Counted from the stretch's first letter, positions 30,200-42,529 are shown. The stretch: 64,000 bases of DNA from SZUA-320 sp963707875 (GCA_963707875.1 CAVPRU010000001.1:434001-498000); one strand, 5' to 3'. Made by a program: numbers and translations. The notes: generated by a model from the letters alone, not told the origin.

Positions 30200-32449
30200 C
30201 TACGGGGTAAGGGCCACGCCGCCCGCCAGCCGCTCATCCAGAAACCGGGTCATCGCATTGTAGAGATGCTGGGAGGTCGTCCCGCCGGAAATCGAGTGAT
30301 TCCGGTCGGGATACTGCATCATCGCAAACGGCTTGTTGGCCTGGACCATGGCATTCACCAGCGCCTCGCTGTTCTGCCAGTGGACGTTGTCATCCCCGCT
30401 GCCGTGGACCAGGAACAAGTCACCCTTGAGTCCCTGGACGTAGCTCAGCGGTGAGCCTCGATCGTATCCCGCGGCGTTGTCCTGCGGAAGCCCGTTGTAC
30501 CGCTCGGTATAGATCGTGTCGTAGAACTTCCAGTGGGTGACCGGCGCGACCGAAATCGCCGCCCGATACAGGTCGTTGGCCTGAAAGAGGGTATTGAGGG
30601 TCATGAACCCGCCATAGCTCCAGCCCCAGATCCCGATCCGGGAGGCGTCGACCCCGGGTCGGGTGGCGAGGTCCCTGGCGGCGGCGGCCTGATCGAGCGT
30701 CTCGATGACCCCGAGCTGGCCGTAGATCACCTTTCGCCAGTCGCGCCCCCGGGCGCCGGTACCCCGGTTGTCCACGCTGGCCACGAGGTACCCCTTCTGG
30801 GTCAGCATCAGGTGCCAGAGGTAGCGGGACCCACCCCAGCCGTCGAGCACGGTCTGACTTCCCGGCCCACCGTAGACATAGAACAGCACCGGGTACTTGC
30901 GCCCCGGATCGAAGCCGGGCGGCTTCATGATCCAGGCGTTGAGGTCCGAGCCGTCGGCCCCCTTGAGGGTGGTGAATTCGACGTCGCCCCGTCTCAGCCC
31001 GGCCAGGGCCCGTCCAAGGGCGGCATTCTCGATCAGGGCCCGGGTGGGGCGATGGTCCGGCAACCGGACGACCTCCATCCGACTGGGGGTCCCGAAGCTG
31101 GAGAAGGTATGGAAGGCCCAGTGGAACCCCGGGGCCACGTGGTAGCCGTGGCTGCCGGCCTGATCTGCGGGGGAGAGCCGCTCCGGCTTCCCGGTCCCGT
31201 TGAGCCGGCTGCGATAGAGGTACCGCTGGGCGGGATTGTCCGGCGAGGCGGTGAAGTAGAGCCACCCGCCCTTGTCATCCACCCCCTGCACACTGAGCAC
31301 ATCGTACTCCCCGGGGGTGACCAGTCGGATGTCCGACCCGTCGCGTGACACGACGTACACATGGTTCCAGCCATCCCGTTCCGAGACCCAGGTAAACCGC
31401 TTCCCCTGGTTCAACCAGACCAGGTCATCAACCACTTCGACCCAGGTGCTGTCCCGCTCCACCAGGATGGAGCGGACGGTTCCGCTGGTCGCGTCGGCCA
31501 TCAGGAGGTCGAGGGTGTTCTGCAACCGGTTGAGTCGCTGGACGATGAGTTCCGACGACGACTCCGCCCACTCCAGCCTGGCCAGGTAGGTGTTCCGCGG
31601 ATCGCCATCGATCTGCAGCCAGATCGGCGTCCCACCGGTGGCCAGCACGACGCCGATCCGGCCCGCCGAGTTCTGCTCGCCGGCCTTCGGGTACTGCACC
31701 GGATCCATCCGGGGGTAGAGCGAGTCGGTGTTGCGGATCAACAGGAAGTCCCGAACCCCTTCGGCATCCAGTTGCCAGAAGGCGATCCGGGTCCCATCCG
31801 GGCTCCAGCGCCAGCCGTCGCGGAGGTTCAGCTCCTCTTCGTACACCCAATCGAAGGTGCCGTTGATGATGGTCCGGGACCCGTCATGGGTCAGCCGAGT
31901 CACCTTGCCGGTGGCGAGATCCTCGACGTAGAGGTCGTGTTCGACCAGATAGCCGACCCGGGATCCATCGGGAGAAAACTTGGCGAACATCAGGGTGGAG
32001 GGCTCGGCGAACTTCCCCAGTTGGCGGAGGGTACCGGTATTCCGATCGAGCAGCCAGTAGTCGCCGCGGGTGTTCTGCCGCCAGACCTGTTTCGAATTGG
32101 TGTAGATCAGCAGGCCTTGGAGATCGGGAGACCACTGGTACCCCTCGACCGGCAAGGCTTGGTCGGCCCCGGCGGGGGTCAGCTGGGTGGCCGAGACCAG
32201 GATCTCGCGAGTGCCCTTCTCGGCGTCATACCGGACCAGGTCGCGTCCCTTGCCACCGGGCGGTGTCTCGAGGGTGACGTAGGCCGAGCCATCCCCGAGC
32301 CACCGAGCCGGACCGAAGGACTCCCCCTGGAAGTCCCGGGATCCGAAGATCCGCTGCACGGTGAGGGTGGCGGAATCGGCGGTCTGGGCCTGGGCCGTGG
32401 GTGTGGCGATCAGGAACAGGGCGAGCAGGAAATGACGGGTGCGGGTCAT
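30200..32449 (-). CDS. S9 family dipeptidyl peptidase IV-type serine peptidase
   Basis: 749 aa secreted enzyme. Signal peptide residues 1-21 (ending TAQAQ), then a DPP4 N-terminal beta-propeller (about 60-500: NGTFDWVYEEEL, FWQLDAEGVRDF). The C-terminal alpha/beta-hydrolase has the nucleophile in GWSYGG (S611), the acid in GSGDDNVH and the His in DRNHS (H718). The DWVYEEE Glu pair that anchors the substrate N-terminus in DPP4 is present, so it probably cuts dipeptides from oligopeptides in the periplasm. It is separated from the following small gene by 24 nt. Confidence 0.93.
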   Translation of the reverse strand: MTRTRHFLLALFLIATPTAQAQTADSATLTVQRIFGSRDFQGESFGPARWLGDGSAYVTLETPPGGKGRDLVRYDAEKGTREILVSATQLTPAGADQALPVEGYQWSPDLQGLLIYTNSKQVWRQNTRGDYWLLDRNTGTLRQLGKFAEPSTLMFAKFSPDGSRVGYLVEHDLYVEDLATGKVTRLTHDGSRTIINGTFDWVYEEELNLRDGWRWSPDGTRIAFWQLDAEGVRDFLLIRNTDSLYPRMDPVQYPKAGEQNSAGRIGVVLATGGTPIWLQIDGDPRNTYLARLEWAESSSELIVQRLNRLQNTLDLLMADATSGTVRSILVERDSTWVEVVDDLVWLNQGKRFTWVSERDGWNHVYVVSRDGSDIRLVTPGEYDVLSVQGVDDKGGWLYFTASPDNPAQRYLYRSRLNGTGKPERLSPADQAGSHGYHVAPGFHWAFHTFSSFGTPSRMEVVRLPDHRPTRALIENAALGRALAGLRRGDVEFTTLKGADGSDLNAWIMKPPGFDPGRKYPVLFYVYGGPGSQTVLDGWGGSRYLWHLMLTQKGYLVASVDNRGTGARGRDWRKVIYGQLGVIETLDQAAAARDLATRPGVDASRIGIWGWSYGGFMTLNTLFQANDLYRAAISVAPVTHWKFYDTIYTERYNGLPQDNAAGYDRGSPLSYVQGLKGDLFLVHGSGDDNVHWQNSEALVNAMVQANKPFAMMQYPDRNHSISGGTTSQHLYNAMTRFLDERLAGGVALTP

Positions 32450-32526
32450 GGGCCGTCTGGAGATAAGGGTCGAGGGGGAGATCGAGGCCTACGGGAACAT
32501 AAGAGCCCGGGGCCCAAGGGGGAGGG

Positions 32527-35377
<2,851 letters not shown>

Positions 35378-35506
35378 AGCCGCGCAAGGTAGGAGCGCGG
35401 GGGGGGCAGATTCAAGCCGCCCGGGGTCCTCGATCGCAGGCGACCAGCGGTCCGGGCGGGCTCTGGAGCCGGATCGCAATCCTCCGCCGCACGTTAGATT
35501 GCGGGA

Positions 35507-36304
35507 ATGCGGCGACTTCACCACTCGCGCAGTGATGCCGGCGAGGCCCGGGCCCTTGAGGGATTTGATGCCGGTCCGCTGGAAGGGGACCTGGTCGGCA
35601 GCTCCCGGGATGAGGGGCCTTTGTTACGGCCTTACGCCGCGGATTTTTCCGAGCCTGTGGTGGGTGTGGCCCAGACCACGCTCGCGGCGGACGAGGATCG
35701 GGATCTCCGGCGGGCCCGGGAACTCGAGGGCCTGGGGCGGCGGCTCGACGCCGTGCTGGTGCTCCGGCAGGCGCTGGCGGACCGTCCGGAGGCGGTGGAC
35801 GTCCGGCTGGCCCTGGCCAGCATGCTGGACCGGAACGGGGACACCGAGGATGCCATCGAGGTGCTCACCGCCGGACTGGGCCGCGGATTCGCCAACCCGC
35901 AGCTGCTGATCCCGCGGGGCGCCCTGCTCGGCAAGCTCAACCGGCATGCCGAGGCTGAGGCCGATCTCCGTCGGGCGCTGGATTCCGAGCCGAATCAGCC
36001 CGAGGCGCACCTCCAGCTGGGCATCGCCCTGGTCCGGCGAGGCCGGATTCCGGAAGCGCTCCCCGTCCTGCAGCGGGCCCGCCAGCTCGACCAGGACAAC
36101 GGGGAAGCGGCCTTTCACCTTGGCGAGGTCCTGTACCACCTGGGCGACCTGTCAGCGGCGCTGGACACCCTCCGGCGGGCCACCGAACTGGCTCCCCGCG
36201 ACCCCCGCGCCTTCAAGCTGCAGGGGCGGCTGCTGGACCGGCAGGGCCGCACTGAGGAGGCCATGGTCATGCACCGCAAGGCCCGGGATCTGGGGGGGCG
36301 ATGA
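35507..36304 (+). CDS. Tetratricopeptide-repeat protein
   Basis: 265 aa. After a low-complexity N-terminus of about 55 residues (start uncertain), six or so TPR units follow from residue 65: ALADRPEAVDVRLALASML, AEADLRRALDSEPNQPEAHLQLG, ALDTLRRATELAPRDPRAF. No signal peptide. It overlaps the next gene (ATGA) and opens an operon with a transglutaminase-like protein and an ABC exporter, so it is probably a protein-protein adaptor for that system. Confidence 0.8.
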   Translation: MRRLHHSRSDAGEARALEGFDAGPLEGDLVGSSRDEGPLLRPYAADFSEPVVGVAQTTLAADEDRDLRRARELEGLGRRLDAVLVLRQALADRPEAVDVRLALASMLDRNGDTEDAIEVLTAGLGRGFANPQLLIPRGALLGKLNRHAEAEADLRRALDSEPNQPEAHLQLGIALVRRGRIPEALPVLQRARQLDQDNGEAAFHLGEVLYHLGDLSAALDTLRRATELAPRDPRAFKLQGRLLDRQGRTEEAMVMHRKARDLGGR

Positions 36305-37824
36305 GCCGGCGAGTCGTGGCCATCACCATCCTCCTGGCCTGGTTCGGTGCCCTGGGGTGGCTCTTTGCCCGACGAGCGAACGAGCCGGCCGACCGGCTCG
36401 CAGGGGCACTCCGAAGGCTCGGGCCAGGCTCGGCTTGGTACGCATTCGAACTGGCCGGAGTCCAGGTCGGGTCGGCGGGGCTGACCGTCGACACGTTGAC
36501 CACGGGGTTCACCTTTCTCGAGGTGGTTGGCCTGGACGGGGTGGGCACCTCGGAACTCACGGGCCGTCAGACGCTGCGGCTCGAATCCACCCTGAGTCGA
36601 ACCTTCAGGTTGCTGGTGGCCAGCGTCTCCGCCAATCAGGCCGGAACACCGGTCATCATCGACCTGGCGGCGTCCACCGACTCCATGGCGGTCCTCCGAC
36701 AGGCCATCCCCGGCGAGCCGCGCCGGGCGATCGACCGACTGGCGGTGTCAAAGGGGATCCTCCCCGCAGCCATCACCTTTCGACTCGGGGTCGAAGGGAG
36801 GCTGGGACCGGGGGGGGTGGTGGGCCTCTGGGGCCTGGATCCGGTCCGGGCGGTAGCCGATACGGTAATCGGACGAGTCACCCGGGACTCGCTCTTCATC
36901 CTGACCGACAGTGCCACGGTGGATACCCTGAGCGGAGTCTGGACGCCGGTGGTCACCGACACGGTCCGGGCCTGGCGAGTCGAGTTCGGGACACCCGCCC
37001 GGGAGGTGCGCTGGGTGACCGACGAGGGGTGGCCGGTGCTGATCGAGCATGCGTTCGGCGCGACCATCAGACGCAAGGCGTTCGAACTGGTCGAGAATGC
37101 CTATGACCGGTCCCGGCGCCTGGAGGAGATTCCCCGGCTGATCAACCCCGCCGGACTCCACACGGTCACCGACCTCGGGCTGACCCTGGCGCACGACACG
37201 GCCAGGCAGCGGCTGCTGCTGGAGCGGCTCGATGACCGGAGGGTGCCTGGCGGTTCGGCGATGCTGGCCGGAGGCCGGCAGACGACCGAAGGCGATACCT
37301 TGGTAATCAGGCCCGGTGGTGTGGCCGGCGAGGAGCCGCCGCCGTGGCAGCAGCGCCACACTGGAGGGCTCAACTCAACCGAGCGAACCCTGCTGTCGCA
37401 AGCCTTGTCACTTGCGCTGCAACGTTATGGGAATGCGGCAGATACGGTCACCGCCATCACCCTGTGGGTGGCACGGGACCTGCGCAAAGATTATACGGTT
37501 TCGGCCCCGGTTTCGGCCGTCGAGGTCGTTACCGGAGAGCGGGGCGGCCCGGAAGGAAAGGCCCGGCTGGCCGTGGCCCTGGCCCGGATGGCATCGTATC
37601 CAGCTCGAATCGTGTCGGGGATTCTGGTCTCCGACCCGAGGTTGCCGTCGCACACCTGGGCAGAGATCTGGACCGACCGGTGGGTGCCGGTCGATCCCAC
37701 GTTTGGCCAGGTGCCGGCCTCGACCGCCCTGCTTCGGGTGATGGAGGGACCGGCCAGAACCGTTCCGATGCTGACTGCGGTGGGGGCACTCCGTGTCGTC
37801 ACCGCTGACCCCCGCAGGGACTGA
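36301..37824 (+). CDS. Transglutaminase-like domain protein, apparently lacking the catalytic Cys
   Basis: 507 aa, N-terminal TM anchor or signal (residues 4-22), a beta-rich middle region and a C-terminal transglutaminase-like fold (about 385-480). The domain shows ALARMASYPARIVSGI, HTWAEIW (His451) and VDPTFG (Asp465), the His and Asp of the triad. Where active relatives have G-D-C-x-E-x-A, it reads G-P417-E-G-K-A, so the nucleophile is replaced. Probably a binding pseudoenzyme or a protein with altered chemistry. Overlaps the TPR gene and is 5 nt before the ABC ATPase. Confidence 0.8.
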   Translation: MSRRVVAITILLAWFGALGWLFARRANEPADRLAGALRRLGPGSAWYAFELAGVQVGSAGLTVDTLTTGFTFLEVVGLDGVGTSELTGRQTLRLESTLSRTFRLLVASVSANQAGTPVIIDLAASTDSMAVLRQAIPGEPRRAIDRLAVSKGILPAAITFRLGVEGRLGPGGVVGLWGLDPVRAVADTVIGRVTRDSLFILTDSATVDTLSGVWTPVVTDTVRAWRVEFGTPAREVRWVTDEGWPVLIEHAFGATIRRKAFELVENAYDRSRRLEEIPRLINPAGLHTVTDLGLTLAHDTARQRLLLERLDDRRVPGGSAMLAGGRQTTEGDTLVIRPGGVAGEEPPPWQQRHTGGLNSTERTLLSQALSLALQRYGNAADTVTAITLWVARDLRKDYTVSAPVSAVEVVTGERGGPEGKARLAVALARMASYPARIVSGILVSDPRLPSHTWAEIWTDRWVPVDPTFGQVPASTALLRVMEGPARTVPMLTAVGALRVVTADPRRD

Positions 37825-37829
37825 CGCCG

Positions 37830-38588
37830 ATGATCCGATTGACCAACCTGACCAAACGCTACGGCCAGTTCACCGCGGTCGACGACCTGTCGCTGGAGAT
37901 TCCTTCCGGCGAGCTGTTCGGCTTCCTGGGTCCCAATGGCGCGGGAAAGACCACCACCCTCCGGATGATCGCCGGAATCCTCAAACCGACCTCCGGAGTG
38001 GTGCAGATCGGCGGCCAGGACATCGCGGTCAATCCCCTGGCGGCCAAGGCGCGGCTCGGCTTCATCCCGGACCGGCCCTTCGTGTACGACAAGCTCACCG
38101 GGGCGGAGTTTCTCAGGTTCGCAGCGGCGCTCTACGGGCAGCAGGGTCCGGAGGTGGAACGCCGCACGGCGGAACTGCTCGACATGTTCGAGCTGACCCC
38201 GTGGAAGGACGAGTTGACCGAATCCTACTCGCACGGAATGCGGCAGAAGCTGATCATCTCCGGCGCCCTGGTGCACAAACCCGAGGTGATCGTGGTCGAC
38301 GAGCCCCACGTCGGTCTCGATCCCAAGAGCGGCCGGGTCCTCAAGGATCTGCTGCGGGGGTTCGTGAAGCGAGGCGGCACCGTGCTGATGAGCACCCACA
38401 CGCTGGAGATCGCGGAGCTGATGTGCGACCGGATCGCCATCATCCGCGCGGGCAGGCTCATCGCCATGGGAACCATGGCCGAGTTGCGGGAACAGACCGA
38501 GTCGGGCAATGCCAGTCTGGAAGAAATGTTCCTCAAATTGACGGGTGGGGTGAGCGACCGTGAGTTCAGCGACCTCTTCGCCGCTTGA
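37830..38588 (+). CDS. ABC transporter ATP-binding protein
   Basis: 252 aa. Walker A GPNGAGKTTTL (about residue 38), Q-loop region FIPDRPFVYDKLTG, a signature variant YSHGMRQKL, Walker B VIVVDEPHVGLDP and the H-loop STHTLEIAE. The sequence type is that of export/ABC-2 ATPases. It pairs with the permease, whose start overlaps its 3' end by 29 nt. Substrate unknown. Confidence 0.93.
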   Translation: MIRLTNLTKRYGQFTAVDDLSLEIPSGELFGFLGPNGAGKTTTLRMIAGILKPTSGVVQIGGQDIAVNPLAAKARLGFIPDRPFVYDKLTGAEFLRFAAALYGQQGPEVERRTAELLDMFELTPWKDELTESYSHGMRQKLIISGALVHKPEVIVVDEPHVGLDPKSGRVLKDLLRGFVKRGGTVLMSTHTLEIAELMCDRIAIIRAGRLIAMGTMAELREQTESGNASLEEMFLKLTGGVSDREFSDLFAA

Positions 38589-40308
38589 ACTAGACGTTCC
38601 GGTGCCGGCGGCTCGCCCGGTCCGCCAGCCGCACCTGTGGACCATCCTGACGCCACAGTGGCGGGGCGGGCTGGCCCGGCTCCGCCGCGACCGCAGCGCG
38701 AGTCGGACCCGGATGGTGCTGCTGGGGCTGGTGGGCCTCGGCTTCTGGTCGGCGGTGTTCGGGATCTCGTACCGGGTCCTCGGCTACTTCCGGGGGGTGG
38801 ACGAGATCGGCAGCCTGCTGGCGGGCAAGATGCTGTCGATGACCCTGCTCGCCTTCGGTGGGATCCTGCTGCTCTCCAACCTGGTCACCGCGCTCTCCAC
38901 GTTCTTCCTGGCCAAGGATCTGGACATGATGGTCTCGGCGCCGCTCGACTGGCTCCGGTTCTATCTGGCCAAGCTGTCGGAGACGATGGTCCACTCCTCC
39001 TGGATGGTCATCCTCCTGGCCATTCCGATCCTGAGTGCCTACGGATTCGTCTACGACGGCGGGGTGCTCTTTCCCTTCGTGGCCTTTGCCGCGCTGATCC
39101 CCTTCCTGATCATTCCCACCGCGCTGGGAGCCGGGCTCACCCTGGTGCTGGTCCACCTGTTCCCGGCCCGCCGGACCCGGGACATCCTGAGTCTGGTGGC
39201 CGTCGGCGCGGTCGCCAGCGTGGTTCTCCTCCTCCGGTTCCTCCAGCCGGAGCAACTGGCCCGGCCCGAGGGCTTCCAGAACCTGCTCGACTTCATTGCC
39301 GTGCTGCAGACCCCGTCGAGCCCGCTGCTGCCCAGCGAGTGGGCCTCGCAGGCGATCATGAACTGGCTGACCCGGGTGGCGGATCCCCTCCCGCTGACCC
39401 TGCTGTGGACCACCGCCGGCGCCCTGGTGGTGGTCGGGGGGATCCTCCATCAGGCCCTCTATGCCGAGGGGTTCAGCAAGGCCCAGGAAGGTGGCAAGAC
39501 CTACGGGGGTGGCACCGGCCTGGGACGCTACAGCAAGGTGCTCCTCGGCTGGCTGTCGGTGACCCGGCGGGAGTTCCTGCTCAAGGACATGCGGATCTTC
39601 TTCCGCGATACCACCCAGTGGAGCCAGCTGATCCTGCTGGCCGTGCTGCTGATCGTCTACGTGTTCAACATCCGAGCCCTGCCCCTCTTCAGCGGCGAAC
39701 AGGTGCCGTTTACCCTGGTCACCCTGGTGGTGTTTCTCAATCTCGGGCTGAGCGGCTTCGTGCTGGCGGCGATCGCGGCGCGGTTCATCTTCCCGTCGAT
39801 CTCGCTGGAGGGCCGCCAGCTCTGGCTGCTCCGTTCGAGCCCGCTCGACATGCGGGCGATGCTGTGGAGCAAGTACTGGATCGGGACCCTGCCGCTGCTG
39901 GTGCTGGCGGTCGGGATCACCTGGATTACCAACCGGATTCTCCAGGCCACTCCCTTCATGATGGGCGTGAGCCTCGGCACCACCCTGCTGTTCACGGTGA
40001 CGGTGGCGGCTCTGGCGCTGGCGCTCGGCGTGATCTACCCCCAGTTCGAGACCGAGAATGCCGCCCAGATTCCGACCAGCTTTGGCGGCCTGGTGTTCAT
40101 GATGTCGGCCGTCGGGCTGCTGGGGATCATCATCTCGATCGAGGCGGGTCCGGTGGCGGATTTCCTCCGGACCCAGCAATCGGGGGAGCCGTTCGTGGCC
40201 GGGACCGGGCTGATCCTGTCGCTCGGCGGAGTCGTGCTGCTGTGCGGCCTGGCTACCCTGATTTCGCTCCGGGTCGCCCTCAGACATCTCGAGGCGCTCG
40301 AGGCCTGA
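38560..40308 (+). CDS. ABC-2-like transporter permease
   Basis: 582 aa membrane protein starting at GTG 38560. About 12 hydrophobic segments, the first near residues 52-72 and the last near 550-572. The layout with two six-helix halves and LSVTRREFLLKDMRIFFRD in the middle resembles large ABC-2/linearmycin-type permeases. The last 164 bp of this gene, including the stop, are repeated downstream at 42002-42158 plus 43468-43477. Confidence 0.85.
   Translation: MSSATSSPLELDVPVPAARPVRQPHLWTILTPQWRGGLARLRRDRSASRTRMVLLGLVGLGFWSAVFGISYRVLGYFRGVDEIGSLLAGKMLSMTLLAFGGILLLSNLVTALSTFFLAKDLDMMVSAPLDWLRFYLAKLSETMVHSSWMVILLAIPILSAYGFVYDGGVLFPFVAFAALIPFLIIPTALGAGLTLVLVHLFPARRTRDILSLVAVGAVASVVLLLRFLQPEQLARPEGFQNLLDFIAVLQTPSSPLLPSEWASQAIMNWLTRVADPLPLTLLWTTAGALVVVGGILHQALYAEGFSKAQEGGKTYGGGTGLGRYSKVLLGWLSVTRREFLLKDMRIFFRDTTQWSQLILLAVLLIVYVFNIRALPLFSGEQVPFTLVTLVVFLNLGLSGFVLAAIAARFIFPSISLEGRQLWLLRSSPLDMRAMLWSKYWIGTLPLLVLAVGITWITNRILQATPFMMGVSLGTTLLFTVTVAALALALGVIYPQFETENAAQIPTSFGGLVFMMSAVGLLGIIISIEAGPVADFLRTQQSGEPFVAGTGLILSLGGVVLLCGLATLISLRVALRHLEALEA
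40145..40308. repeat. Permease 3'-end repeat, copy 1 (original)
   Basis: The last 164 bp of the permease gene up to its TGA. Bases 40145-40301 are identical to 42002-42158. The final bases (CGAGGCCTGA) match 43468-43477 beyond the IS3 element. Identity starts at 40145 and stops right after the permease stop codon. Confidence 0.95.
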
Positions 40309-40365
40309 GGAGCTAGATGTCGGGACCAAGACAGCGGATGCGATCCCGGAATGGCGTGGAATGTC

Positions 40366-40393
40366 TTGCAAACAACCTCTGACTCACTAGACT
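40366..40393 (+). promoter_or_regulatory. Possible promoter of the plug-domain gene
   Basis: TTGCAA (40366-40371), 16-bp spacer, TAGACT (40388-40393), about 33 nt before the ATG, in AT-richer sequence than the surroundings. Confidence 0.45.
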
Positions 40394-40426
40394 AGAGGTG
40401 GAAAGCCCTCGCCCGGAGAGTCCGAC

Positions 40427-41344
40427 ATGACTCGCCCTACAGTGGTTCCCGACGAACGTTCTCACTCTCACTTCATGCGCCGTGCGCTCGCCACGGCGGG
40501 AGTCCTTGCCCTGTGCTTCTCCCCTAGTGCCGCGCAAGGGCAGGAGTCTACCCCCAGTCCTGTACGGGGCCTGATCGTTGCTTCCGATGGAACACCGATA
40601 GGCGGGGCGCTCGTCGAGCTGGTCGGTCGCGGCGACTCCGTTCGCACCTCCAGAACCGGCGAATTCGCTTTTTCGCGTGTCCCGTCCGGCGCCGAAGTTC
40701 TCCGGATTCGGGCGCTCGGCCATCCTGTGAAGTTCCAGAACATCCGCGTCATCGGAGATTCGGGCTGGATCGGAACGATCGTGCTCGATGCCACCCCCCA
40801 GCGGTTGCCGGAGATCGAGGTCGACGCTCCGTTGGGGAAGCCATCGGAATTCGCAAACACTACGAAGTACGATGATTTCTTCCGTCGTCGCCGGCTCGGT
40901 ATTGGGACGTATCGCACCCGCACCGACATCGAGAAGATGGGCGCTTTCGACGTCGTGTCGGTGCTTCAGGGGATTCCGGGAGTCAAGGTGAGCTCCACCG
41001 CGAACCCATATGGTGCTCCCGAGGTTCGATTCCAGATGGCTCGCTGTCCGGGGCAGCCACCGAACTTCGCGATCTACCTTAACGGCAGTCGCGTCGGGCT
41101 GTTTCTTGAGAAGGGTCAGAACAAGGGGTCCGAACTCTCCGGCCTCTTTTCGCGTGGCCTTGGACGAGGAAAGGACAATACAATGACCAGTACCTGCGAT
41201 GATTGCTCAAAGATCGCTGAAGTACTCTCATCGGTGCTTCTGCGCGATATCGAGTTTATCGAGTTCTATCGGGGGCCTGGCCAGATTCCATCGGATCTCG
41301 ATCGCGGCGACTCCTGTGCTGCCCTCGTGATCTGGACCCGCTGA
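40427..41344 (+). CDS. Secreted carboxypeptidase-regulatory-like / TonB plug-domain protein
   Basis: 305 aa. Signal peptide within residues 1-40 (cleavage near SAAQGQ; an internal Met at 17 may be the real start). A beta-sandwich carboxypeptidase-regulatory-like domain follows (about 45-125: VRGLIVASDGTPIGGALVEL, SRTGEFAFSRVPSG). A TonB-receptor plug-like domain (about 165-300: MGAFDVVSVLQGIPGVKV, IEFIEFYRGPGQIP) completes it. No beta-barrel follows, so it is plug-only, perhaps a surface or periplasmic binding protein. Visibly less GC-rich than its neighbours; probably acquired cargo. Confidence 0.8.
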   Translation: MTRPTVVPDERSHSHFMRRALATAGVLALCFSPSAAQGQESTPSPVRGLIVASDGTPIGGALVELVGRGDSVRTSRTGEFAFSRVPSGAEVLRIRALGHPVKFQNIRVIGDSGWIGTIVLDATPQRLPEIEVDAPLGKPSEFANTTKYDDFFRRRRLGIGTYRTRTDIEKMGAFDVVSVLQGIPGVKVSSTANPYGAPEVRFQMARCPGQPPNFAIYLNGSRVGLFLEKGQNKGSELSGLFSRGLGRGKDNTMTSTCDDCSKIAEVLSSVLLRDIEFIEFYRGPGQIPSDLDRGDSCAALVIWTR

Positions 41345-41446
41345 TCCGTGTAGGCGGCGACAGTCCGAACAGGGACGATTCAGGACACGTCGAGTACGTG
41401 ATGATGGCAGGTGAACCGTGAGTTGCTCGGAACGCTACCGGCACAA

Positions 41447-41986
41447 TTATTTGGCTACGATTGACGACCACGCTGAGTCGAGAGTGCGTGTTGAAAGGTG
41501 TGGGCGCACAAGAAAACCATCGAGCAATACAGCAGGCCCCTGCCTTAGCCCGAGTTGCCGCACCGCCATGATGTGACGTTCAACGACACTGCGGCTAGCA
41601 ATCCCCTTCATACACTTGCTCAGAAGTGTGTGGTTCAAGTCGAGCCTTCTGGCCGTGCCAGCCGCATAGTCAACAGGGTTGTCCGTTAGGAGCAGCCCAT
41701 CGAGGTATGCGGACAGTTTCCCTTGCTCCCTCGCGCACTCGGCCAGTACGGAGGCATTGAAAGCTCCGCGATGAACTGCGGGACGCGGAAAATATTGGTA
41801 ACCAACCTGAAATGCTGGCCGAGCGGTGAGTCGGAGCGAGTCTATGGCCTTACGAACGGCGTGGCACTGGGGACAGCTGGGCTCTAGGATGACAAGAAAC
41901 ACATGTCCGCCGCAGGGATCCACGCGCGCGGATTCGAAGCTGCCTACGCGGTTGGCCACCCTGATTTCGCTCCGGGTCGCCCTCAA
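41447..41986 (-). CDS. DsbA/thioredoxin-like protein with replaced 5' end
   Basis: 179-codon frame. Residues from about 27 onward form a thioredoxin-like domain: HVFLVILEPSCPQCHAVRKAI contains a CPQC redox site, a helical insertion follows, and the C-terminal GPAVLLDGFLV has the usual strand. The first roughly 11 codons are antisense to the duplicated permease end (41954-42003). The native start, with any signal peptide, is therefore lost or displaced. No ribosome site was recognised. Likely a truncated, possibly inactive gene. Confidence 0.5.
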   Translation of the reverse strand: MRATRSEIRVANRVGSFESARVDPCGGHVFLVILEPSCPQCHAVRKAIDSLRLTARPAFQVGYQYFPRPAVHRGAFNASVLAECAREQGKLSAYLDGLLLTDNPVDYAAGTARRLDLNHTLLSKCMKGIASRSVVERHIMAVRQLGLRQGPAVLLDGFLVRPHLSTRTLDSAWSSIVAK

Positions 41987-42003
41987 ACACCTCGAGGCGC
42001 TCG
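41954..42003. repeat. Diverged short copy of the permease 3' end
   Basis: 50 bp matching 40251-40300 with three substitutions, joined directly (sharing CGG) to the exact 157-bp copy. The divergence suggests it arrived from a related but different genome along with the cargo. Confidence 0.85.
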
Positions 42004-42158
42004 GGTCCGGTGGCGGATTTCCTCCGGACCCAGCAATCGGGGGAGCCGTTCGTGGCCGGGACCGGGCTGATCCTGTCGCTCGGCGGAGTCGTGCTGCTGT
42101 GCGGCCTGGCTACCCTGATTTCGCTCCGGGTCGCCCTCAGACATCTCGAGGCGCTCGA
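42002..42158. repeat. Permease 3'-end repeat, copy 2 (interrupted by IS3)
   Basis: 157 bp identical to 40145-40301. The copy continues after the IS element at 43468-43477 with CGAGGCCTGA, the permease stop region, so the IS landed inside this copy. Confidence 0.95.
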
Positions 42159-42208
42159 TGAACCGCCCCGGGATTGCCGGAGGCTCCAATGTTTGAGAGG
42201 TTGGAGCC

Positions 42209-42529
42209 ATGGACAAACGAACGCGGTACTCCCCGGAGGTTCGGGAGCGGACGGTGCGGCTGGTCCAGGAGCACCAAGCGGAGTATGGATCGCAGTGGGC
42301 GGCCATTCAATCGATCGCGGCGAAGGTGGGGTGTACGGCCGAGACCCTGCGCCGGTGGGTACGGCAGGATGAGCGCGATGGGGGCCGGCGCCCGGGCCTG
42401 ACGACCGCGGAGCAGCAGCGGGTCAAGGTGCTGGAGCGGGAGAATCGGGAGCTTCGTCGCACCAATGAGATTCTCCGGAAGGCGTCCGCGTATTTTGCCC
42501 AGGCGGAGCTCGACCGCCGCGGGACCTGA
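42209..42529 (+). CDS. IS3-family transposase OrfA
   Basis: 106 aa DNA-binding subunit. Helix-turn-helix (YSPEVRERTVRLVQEHQ ... VGCTAETLRRWVRQ) followed by a leucine-zipper-like helix (VKVLERENRELRRTNEIL) used for multimerisation. It ends in TGATG overlap with orfB. No A-rich slippery run is seen near the junction. Confidence 0.93.
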   Translation: MDKRTRYSPEVRERTVRLVQEHQAEYGSQWAAIQSIAAKVGCTAETLRRWVRQDERDGGRRPGLTTAEQQRVKVLERENRELRRTNEILRKASAYFAQAELDRRGT

